This document shows positions 57,993 through 64,000 of a stretch of 64,000 nucleotides of DNA, piece after piece; position 1 is the first letter of the stretch, and every line of letters begins with the position of its first letter. The position numbers were made by a program, and so were the translations under genes. The notes beneath the pieces were generated by a model. The model ran no database searches, had not been told where the DNA came from, and saw only the letters and a list, made by a program, of their open reading frames with translations. Source of the DNA: DASQMT01 sp963839615 (GTDB lineage: Bacteria; Actinomycetota; Thermoleophilia; Solirubrobacterales; Solirubrobacteraceae); NCBI GenBank assembly GCA_963839615.1, contig CAWIVY010000011.1:248001-312000 (forward strand), read 5' to 3'.

Positions 57993-60255
57993 GGTTCGTC
58001 CGTCGCTGCCGGGAGCGTGAAGCTGAAGCGACTGCCGACGTCGGCGCGCGGCTCGGCCCAGATCGTGCCGCCGTGGCGCTCGACGACCTTCCTGGCGATC
58101 GCCAGGCCGATGCCGGTGCCGGGATAGTCGTCGCGCGTGTGCAGGCGCTGGAACATGCGGAAGATCCGCTCGGCGTAGGCCGGCTCGAGGCCGATGCCGT
58201 TGTCGGTGACGGTGAAGCGCCACAGGTCGCCCTCGCGTTCGGCGTCGATGCCGACCTCCGCGACGCGGTCGCCCGGCACGAACTTGACGGCGTTGCCGAT
58301 CAGGTTCTGGAACAGCTGCCCCAGTCCGTGCGCGTCGCCGTGGACCGTCGGCAGCGGGCCGACCGCGATGCGCGGCTCCGCGCCGGCGGGTGCGGCCATC
58401 GCGTCGGCGGCTGCCCGCTCGGCGAGCGCCTGCAGGTCGACCGGCTCGAACGGCTGGTCGCCGCGGCCGGCGCGCGAGAACGTCAGCAGCCCGTCGATCA
58501 GGTCGCGCATGCGTGCGGCGCCGTCGACCGCGAAGTCGATGAACTCGTCCGCGTCGGAGTCGAGCTCGCCGTGATAGCGGCGGCGCAGCAGCTGGAGATA
58601 GCTCGAGATCATGCGCAGCGGCTCGGAGAGATCGTGCGAGGCGACATAGGCGAACTGCTCGAGCTCCGCGTTGGAGCGCTCGAGCTCGAGCGCGTGCTCC
58701 TGGAGCTTGCGCTCGGCGTGCCGCCGGGCGCTGATGTCGCGCGAGATCGCCATCCCGCCGATGACGTGGCCGCCGTCGTCGCGGAGCGGGCCCATCTGCA
58801 CCCAGTAGGTCGCCCTGCCGTCGCTGGAGTCGAGGTCGAACGAGCGCGTCTCGCCCGCCAGCGCGGCGCGATAGGCGGGCGCGAGCCGGTCGAACGCCTC
58901 GGGGGGAGCACCTCGGCCAGCAGCCTGCCCTCGAGCGCCTGCGGCTCGTAGTCGTGCGAGAGCATCCGGTCGCCCTCGCACAGGAGCAGGCGCAGGTCGT
59001 GATCGAACAGGTGCAGGGTGGAGTCGGGCAGGTGCGCGATCAGCGCCTTGTAACGGGCCTGGGAGAGGGTCAGCGCCTCGGTCATCCGGAGTCGCTCCGT
59101 CACGTCCTCGACCTGGGCGACGAAATGCAGCGGCTCGCCGGCGGTGTTGCGGATCAGCGAGAGGTTGATGCGCACGACCATGGCCGAGCCGTCGGCCGCG
59201 AGGAAGCGCCGCTCGCTCGCGAGCCGCTGGGTCTGGCCCGCCAGCATCGCGCGCCGGCCGGCGTCGTCGGCGTTGTGCTCGTCGGGATGCAGCAGCTCGT
59301 CGTACGAGCGCCCGACGAGCTCCTCCTCCGGGCGGCCGCTGAGCTTGCAGAGCGCGCGGTTGGCGAGCAGCAGCGTGCCGTCGGGTGCGGCGAGCAGCAG
59401 ACCCACCGCGGCGCCCTCGAACGCGCCGGCGAAGCGGGCCTCGGCCTCGCGCAGCGCACGGCGCGCGTGCACGCTCTCCGACACGTCGCGCAGCACGCCG
59501 GTGAAGCAGCGCTGGTCGTTCTGGATCCAGCTGCCGAGCGAGATCTCGAGCGGGAACTCGCTGCCGTCCGCGCGCAGCCCCTCGAGCTCGGTGGTCGCGC
59601 CCATGAGCCGGCTCTTGCCGGTGGCGAGGAAGCGCGCGATGCCCGCCGTGTGCCACTCGCGGTGGCGCTCGGGCATCAGGTCGGTCAGCGGCCGTCCGAG
59701 CGCATCGGCGGCCGAGCGCCCGAAGATCGCCTCGGCGCCCGCGTTCCAGAAGATGATGTCGCCGCTGACGTCCGCGGAGACGATGCCGTCGCGGGTCGAG
59801 CCGGTGAGCGCGCGGAAGCGCTCCTCGGCCGCGCGCAGCTCCTCCTCGCCCTGCTTGCGAGCGGTGACGTCCTTGCCGCAGAGGAAGACGAGCCCGTCCG
59901 GCTGCGAGTAGGTCGTGCTGAAGACGAACCAGCGATACGAGCCGTCGCGGGCGCGCAGGCGAAGCTCCGTCTCGGGCCGCGTGCCGGCAAGGCCCGCGAG
60001 CACGGCGATCTCGGCATCCCTGACGCGGTCCAGGTCGTCGGGATGCACGAACCGGTGATACGACCCGGCGGACAGCTCCTCGGCCGTCCAGCCGAGCAGC
60101 GGTTGCCAGGCGGGGTTGGTCCAGGTCAGGCGCCGCTCGGCGTCGGCGGCGCCCAGCAGGTTGTGCGTCATCGTCGCCAGCCGCTCGGCGAGCGTCTCTC
60201 CACCGGCGAGCGCGACCGCGTCGCGGTGGGTCGTGGGGGAGGGTGCGTTGGTCAT
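57989..60255 (-). CDS. Cytosolic multi-PAS histidine kinase, one frameshift
   Basis: The protein is about 755 residues: four PAS/PAC modules (for example RLTWTNPAWQPLLGWTAEEL, ISLGSWIQNDQRCFTGVLRD, LLLANRALCKLSGRPEEELV), a HisKA domain with FAYVASHDLSEPLRMISSYL and a HATPase domain with FQNLIGNAVKFV, TVTDNGIGLEPAYAERI and GTGIGLAIARKVVERHG. No membrane segment is seen. At 58901-58906 a G-run of six breaks the frame; the 2267-nt span is one base short of a multiple of three, so one G is probably missing. Correcting it joins LLAEVLPPEAFDRLAPAYRA. The start could be 60255 or 60279. Confidence 0.88.
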
Positions 60256-60305
60256 CGGGCCACCCCGGTGGATCGGCACGGAGCGGCGCGTCTTTACCGC
60301 GCGTC

Positions 60306-60346
60306 TGGCAGCCGGCGCCCGCGATCGACGCCGGCGCAGGCTGCCA
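60306..60346 (-). terminator. Hairpin after the TolB-RTX gene
   Basis: TGGCAGCC (60306-60313) and GGCTGCCA (60339-60346) form an 8-bp stem, with further GC pairing inside. It lies 14 nt beyond the stop of the TolB-RTX gene on its strand and before the kinase start. No U-tract is seen. Confidence 0.45.
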
Positions 60347-60359
60347 TGGGCGGCTGGGA

Positions 60360-61757
60360 CTAGGGGATCGCCACCACCGCGCGCTCCTTGGGATCCGTGA
60401 CCTTGGTGTCGGCTCCCGCTCCACCATGGACGAGATCGTTGCCGCTGATCCCGTCCCGCGATCGGAGCGCATCGTTGCCGTTCGCACCGAACATGAGGTC
60501 AGACCCGGCGCCACCGGTCAGGGTGTCGTCGCCGGCCGCTCCCTCGAGGCGGTCGTTGCCGGGACCGCCGTTGACGATGTCGTCGCCGGCGCCGCCTCGG
60601 ATGCGGTCGTTCCCCCCCTTGCCGCAGATCACGTCGGTCTCGGGGGTGCCGGTGAGCGTGTCCGCTCCCGCGGTGCCCGTGATCGTGCAGGCCGGGGGAC
60701 CGGCGACGGCCTTCCCGCTCCAATCGGGACTGCGGGCGGCGGTTCCGGCACCGGGCGTCAGATTGCGCGGCGCGGAGGCCGCCAGGGCGGTGGCGGGACC
60801 GATCGCGGCGCTGAGCGACGAGCTCGCGCTGGTCGCCTGCGGAGCGTCGACCGCCCAGAGGTCGTACTCGCCCGAGCGGTTGCTGGTGAAGGTGATCTGA
60901 GCCCCGTCGGGCGACCAGGCAGGCTCGGTGTCGGCGGACGGGTCCTCGCTGACGTTGACGAGGTCGCTTCCGTCGGCGTTCATCACCCAGATCTCGGTGT
61001 TGCCGCCGCGCGTGCTCTCGAACGCGATCCGGCTGCCGTCCGGCGACCAGGTGGGCGTCTTGCTCCTGCTCGAGAGCGGGTACCGATAGGCGCCGTCGAA
61101 GGTCAGGCGGGTCACGTCCGAGCCGTCGGCGTTCATCGTGTAGATGTCGAGCAGCTCGTCGCTGCCCGAATTGGCGCGGTCGCTGGCGAACGCGATCCTG
61201 CTGCCGTCCGGCGAGACCGACGGCTGCTGATCGGAGGTCCGGGCGTCGGTCGTGGTGAGCGGCGTCTCTCCGCTGCCGTCCGCGTTCATCCGGTAGAGCT
61301 CGCGGTCGCCGGCGAAGCCGCCGCTCACGTCGCCGCGATTGCTCACGAAGACGAGCCAGCTGCCATCGGGCGCCCACGTCGCGTCGAAGTTCTCACCCTC
61401 GCTGACGTCCGGCGTCTCGGTCAGTCGCCGGCGGGCGCTGCCGTCGGCGTTGATCACGAAGATGTTGCGCGAGCAGCAGCTCCCGGACTCATAGCCGAGG
61501 CTCTCGAAGGCGATCCTCGATCCGTCGGGCGACCACTCGGGGTGCCCCTTGGCGGCGCCGTCGGAGGTCAGCCGCCGCACGTCGGAACCGTCGTCGTTCA
61601 TCGTGTAGATGTCGGAGTCGCCGGTCGCGTCGTCGAAGCCCTCGTACACGATCCGGCCGTTCTCGACGGCGGCGATCCCGGTGCCGGCGAGCATGCCGAT
61701 GGCGGTGATCGCGGCTGCGGCGATCAGGATGCGGAGCGGGGCGCGCAAGAAGCTCAA
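60360..61757 (-). CDS. Secreted TolB-like propeller with RTX calcium-binding repeats
   Basis: The 465-residue protein has a signal peptide (about residues 8-29) and a TolB/PD40 propeller (about 32-305) with blades like HPEWSPDGSRIAFESLGYES and AYRYPLSSRSKTPTWSPDGS. After a linker come four to five RTX-type GGxGxDxhx nonapeptides (about 375-450). RTX repeats bind calcium and are typical of proteins that fold after export. It starts at a TTG preceded by GAGAGGA. There is no dedicated secretion system beside it, so Sec export is likely. Confidence 0.83.
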   Translation of the reverse strand: MSFLRAPLRILIAAAAITAIGMLAGTGIAAVENGRIVYEGFDDATGDSDIYTMNDDGSDVRRLTSDGAAKGHPEWSPDGSRIAFESLGYESGSCCSRNIFVINADGSARRRLTETPDVSEGENFDATWAPDGSWLVFVSNRGDVSGGFAGDRELYRMNADGSGETPLTTTDARTSDQQPSVSPDGSRIAFASDRANSGSDELLDIYTMNADGSDVTRLTFDGAYRYPLSSRSKTPTWSPDGSRIAFESTRGGNTEIWVMNADGSDLVNVSEDPSADTEPAWSPDGAQITFTSNRSGEYDLWAVDAPQATSASSSLSAAIGPATALAASAPRNLTPGAGTAARSPDWSGKAVAGPPACTITGTAGADTLTGTPETDVICGKGGNDRIRGGAGDDIVNGGPGNDRLEGAAGDDTLTGGAGSDLMFGANGNDALRSRDGISGNDLVHGGAGADTKVTDPKERAVVAIP

Positions 61758-61831
61758 GGTCGGTCCTCTCTTTCGAGCTGGACTCGCCCCTTGAGGTCTC
61801 TACCTGTGGCGCCAGCGGATGATGCGGTTGC

Positions 61832-62623
61832 TCAAGCAAGCATATCGCGGGCCGGCGTAACGGAACGGACCGCTGGGCGCGCGCGCCGGGTCACGCGATC
61901 GGGCACGAACCCCGCGGGCAGCTCGAGATCGTGGCACGCGAGCAGCTCGGCATCGGCCAGCACGGCCGCGCACGGCCCGTCCGCCGTGACGCGCCCGCGC
62001 GAGAGGATCACGGCCCGCTCGCAGAGCTCGGCGGCGAAGGGCAGGTCGTGCGTGACGACGAGCAGCGTGCAGTCCAGCGCCGCGAGCACGTCGAGCAGCT
62101 CGCGCCGGGCACGTGGGTCGAGGTTGGCCGAGGGCTCGTCGAGCACGAGCAGCTCGGGTTCCATCGCGAGCACGCCGGCGATCGCCACGCGCCGGCGCTC
62201 GCCCATCGAGAGCTGATGCGGCGCGCGCGCCACGGCCGCCTCCATCCGGACGGCCGCCAGCGCGCGCCGCGTCCGCTCCGTCACCTCGGCCTCGCCGAGG
62301 CCGAGGTTGCGCGGGCCGAAGCCGACGTCCTCGGCCACGGTCGTCATGAAGAGCTGGTCGTCCGGGTCCTGGAAGACGAGCCCGACGCGCGCGCGCAGCG
62401 CGCCCAGCGTCTCGCTCCGCACCGGCAGCCCGGTCACCTCGAGCTCGCCGGAACCCTGGAGCAGGCCGTTGAGGTGCAGCATCAGCGTCGTCTTGCCGGC
62501 GCCATTGGGCCCGAGCACCGCCACCCGCTCGCCGTGCGCGACGCTGAGGTCGAGCCCGTCGAGCACCACCTCGCCGCCGCCGTAGCCGAACGTCAGCCCC
62601 CTGGCGCGTACCGCGCAGCTCAC
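61832..62623 (-). CDS. cbiO: Energy-coupling-factor ABC ATPase for cobalt/nickel uptake
   Basis: The 263-residue ATPase has Walker A in VLGPNGAGKTTLMLH, Q-loop VFQDPDDQLFMTTV (the DPDDQ/LF motif is typical of ECF ATPases), ABC signature LSMGERRRVAIAGVLA and Walker B LLVLDEPSANLDPRARR. It powers uptake with CbiQ and CbiM. It starts at a GTG overlapping the cbiQ stop (GTGA). The last genes of the CbiM-PDGLE-CbiQ-CbiO operon are read on the minus strand. Confidence 0.92.
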   Translation of the reverse strand: MSCAVRARGLTFGYGGGEVVLDGLDLSVAHGERVAVLGPNGAGKTTLMLHLNGLLQGSGELEVTGLPVRSETLGALRARVGLVFQDPDDQLFMTTVAEDVGFGPRNLGLGEAEVTERTRRALAAVRMEAAVARAPHQLSMGERRRVAIAGVLAMEPELLVLDEPSANLDPRARRELLDVLAALDCTLLVVTHDLPFAAELCERAVILSRGRVTADGPCAAVLADAELLACHDLELPAGFVPDRVTRRARPAVRSVTPARDMLA

Positions 62624-63405
62624 GGGGAGACCTCCAGCAGGATGCGTAGCGCGACCGGGACGCCCGCGAGCGCGGCGACGAAGACGAGGTCGGCGCGCCG
62701 CAGCGCGACGGCCGCGGGCGCGGGCGGCACGCCCTGCCAGCCGCGCGCCGCCATCGCGACGTGGACGCGCTCCCCGCGCGCGTGGGCGCGCAGGAACAAG
62801 GCGGTCGCGAGCCGCCCGGTGGCGGCTCCCTGCAACAGGTGCCGCGGGCGGTGCCCGCGCGCGGCGAGCGCCGTCCGCATGCGCGCGACCTCGCCCGCCA
62901 GCACGAACACGTAGCGCCACGTCACGCCGGCGATCGCCACCAGCACGGGCGGCGCATGCAGCCGCCGCAGCCCCTCGAGCGCTGCCGGGACGCTCGTGGT
63001 CGACGCGAGCAGGATCGCGCTGAGCGTCCCGACGGCCGCTTTGGCGACCGCCGCGCCGAAGACCGTGAGGCCGGCCTCGGAGAGCTCCAGCGGGCCGAGC
63101 CGGTACTCCGCGCCGCCGTGGCGCACGAACGGCAGCGACGCCGCGGCGAGCACGACGAGCGGCAGGACCACGAGCGCGCGGCTCCAGAGCACGCGGACCG
63201 GCACGCGGGCGGCGAGCGCCACCGTCGCGAGCAGCACGGCGCAGCAGGCGAGCAGCGGCCACGCGGCCGGAGGCGAGGTTGCGGCGACCAGCGTCAGCCC
63301 GGCCAGGCCGAGCAGCTTGGCGCGCGCGTCGAGCCGGTGGACCGGGCTCGCCGGATCGCCGGCGAGCCCTGCCGTCTGCAGCGTGTGCGTGCCCGCGAGC
63401 TTCAT
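62620..63405 (-). CDS. cbiQ: ECF transporter transmembrane subunit CbiQ
   Basis: The 261-residue membrane protein is the T component joining the substrate-binding protein to the ATPase. Features are VHRLDARAKLLGLAGLTLVA at the N-terminus, about five hydrophobic helices, and coupling-helix motifs including VFVLAGEVARMRTALAARGH with the Ala-Arg-Gly pattern and a second AMAARGWQG. It overlaps the PDGLE gene and cbiO by 4 nt each. Confidence 0.9.
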   Translation of the reverse strand: MKLAGTHTLQTAGLAGDPASPVHRLDARAKLLGLAGLTLVAATSPPAAWPLLACCAVLLATVALAARVPVRVLWSRALVVLPLVVLAAASLPFVRHGGAEYRLGPLELSEAGLTVFGAAVAKAAVGTLSAILLASTTSVPAALEGLRRLHAPPVLVAIAGVTWRYVFVLAGEVARMRTALAARGHRPRHLLQGAATGRLATALFLRAHARGERVHVAMAARGWQGVPPAPAAVALRRADLVFVAALAGVPVALRILLEVSP

Positions 63406-63707
63406 GCGGCTCGCGCTCCGATCGCCCGCCGCCGCAGCACGGTCACGACGCCGGCGCCGAGCAGGAACACGCCGAGGCTGCCTGCGGCGCCGGCCAGCCC
63501 CTTGGCGAGCCGCTCGTCGCGCACGCCGGGGAACGCGTACCCGCCGGCGGGCGCGTGCTCCTGCAGTCCGGCGAGGCGCCCGCGGTCGTCGAAATGCTGG
63601 CGCTCGGCGACCTTCGCCAGACCGTCCGGCGCGCCCGAGGCGAAGGGCGAGAACGCGCTGCCGAGCCCGATCGCGACGGCCAGCACGATGATCGTGAAGC
63701 GCAGCAT
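63402..63707 (-). CDS. PDGLE-domain protein (CbiN-like component)
   Basis: The 101-residue protein has an N-terminal membrane segment (TIIVLAVAIGLGSAFSPFAS), the PDGLE-domain motif GAPDGLAKVAERQHF and a C-terminal helix (GSLGVFLLGAGVVTVLR). This arrangement matches small CbiN-like subunits of cobalt/nickel ECF systems. It lies between cbiM and cbiQ and overlaps cbiQ, so it is the third membrane component of the transporter. Confidence 0.85.
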   Translation of the reverse strand: MLRFTIIVLAVAIGLGSAFSPFASGAPDGLAKVAERQHFDDRGRLAGLQEHAPAGGYAFPGVRDERLAKGLAGAAGSLGVFLLGAGVVTVLRRRAIGARAA

Positions 63708-63710
63708 CGC

Positions 63711-64000
63711 TCAGGCCCCCGCGGGCAGCGCGACGGCACGGGTGCGCGCCGGCTCGGCGGCTGCCCAACCGCCGATCAGGTCCGGCCTCGTGGCCATCAG
63801 CGCGCTCAGCGCAGCCACGGTGATGACCGCCTCGCCGACGCCGATCACCACATGCACCGCGAGCATCGCGGGCAGCACCGTGCCCAGCGGGACCGTCCCC
63901 GACAGCGCCAGGCAGACGGCGGTTCCCGCGGCGCCCGCGACGACGGCGAGCCAGGCACCGGCGCCGGCGACGAACAGCAGCACGCCGCGGCGCCGCGGCA
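63711..64000 (-). CDS. cbiM: Substrate-binding subunit CbiM, 5' part beyond the window
   Basis: The C-terminal about 96 residues are visible. The frame stays open to the right edge (RRRGVLLFVAGAGAWLAVVA), so the start is outside the window. The segment AVHVVIGVGEAVITVAALSA carries the His/Glu motif of CbiM/NikM proteins, followed by a last polar tail. CbiM binds Co or Ni with its N-terminus, which is not in the window. It leads the operon; a cobalamin riboswitch may lie upstream, outside the window. Confidence 0.85.
   Translation of the reverse strand, partial: PRRRGVLLFVAGAGAWLAVVAGAAGTAVCLALSGTVPLGTVLPAMLAVHVVIGVGEAVITVAALSALMATRPDLIGGWAAAEPARTRAVALPAGA

Noticed and set aside
61828..61839. 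TTGCT-CA-AGCAA dyad at the end of cbiO
   Set aside because: The arms are short, the dyad overlaps the cbiO stop codon, and nothing else suggests a site.

Overview
The window is very GC-rich, densely packed DNA from a bacterium that most likely belongs to the Actinobacteria, probably class Thermoleophilia (Solirubrobacterales-like). This placement is inferred from base composition, frequent GTG starts, TANNNT-type -10 boxes close to start codons, and gene content: DUF3105, a sigma factor carrying its own zinc finger, MpsC-family proteins, many TolB-like secreted propellers and a CbiMNQO transporter. No rRNA, CRISPR array, prophage or insertion sequence is visible. Two tRNA-Ala genes (CGC and TGC anticodons) are present.

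Layout. 1-2.9 kb (minus): STAS protein, DedA, UppP and purM. 2.95-14.6 kb (mostly plus): a surface-polysaccharide locus with DegT aminotransferase, DUF354 protein, CapD/FlaA1-type dehydratase, LytR_C protein, a secreted Ig-like protein, O-antigen ligase, family 2 glycosyltransferase and initiating sugar-phosphate transferase. 14.6-28.3 kb: a self-regulated LacI gene, DUF3105, a hydrolase, an ECF sigma factor with a fused zinc-binding domain, an SDR, a lytic transglycosylase, a secreted propeller, a STAS-MpsC-MpsC operon and an M19 dipeptidase. 28.4-37.5 kb: a methyltransferase, a broken propeller gene, a VOC/CoA-ligase/citryl-CoA-lyase-like operon, a 1065-residue secreted TolB-like protein and an ArsR-SRPBCC-reductase operon behind a perfect operator. 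37.5-46.7 kb: tRNAs, a GGDEF protein, PhzF, a deacetylase-family protein, an SDR, two acyl-CoA dehydrogenases and an ROK kinase. 46.7-57.5 kb (minus): cell-wall and membrane genes, then lipA, lipB and a 2-oxoacid dehydrogenase E2-E1beta-E1alpha set, which places lipoate synthesis beside the enzyme that needs it; a second E2 lies beyond a hairpin-rich gap. 57.5-64 kb (minus): a multi-PAS kinase with its receiver protein, a TolB-RTX protein, and CbiO, CbiQ, a PDGLE protein and the end of CbiM.

Two things stand out. First, the convergent gap at 55.83-56.17 kb holds two families of tandem hairpin units. The 39-nt family shows paired, compensatory base changes, which suggests that structure rather than sequence has been conserved. 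I do not recognise this element, and it is my best candidate for something undescribed. Second, at least nine single-base frameshifts break otherwise conserved genes (STAS, DegT, DUF354, a hypothetical gene, lipA, histidine kinase). Their net offsets are each consistent with one inserted or missing base, often in short runs, so sequence error is likelier than decay for most of them.
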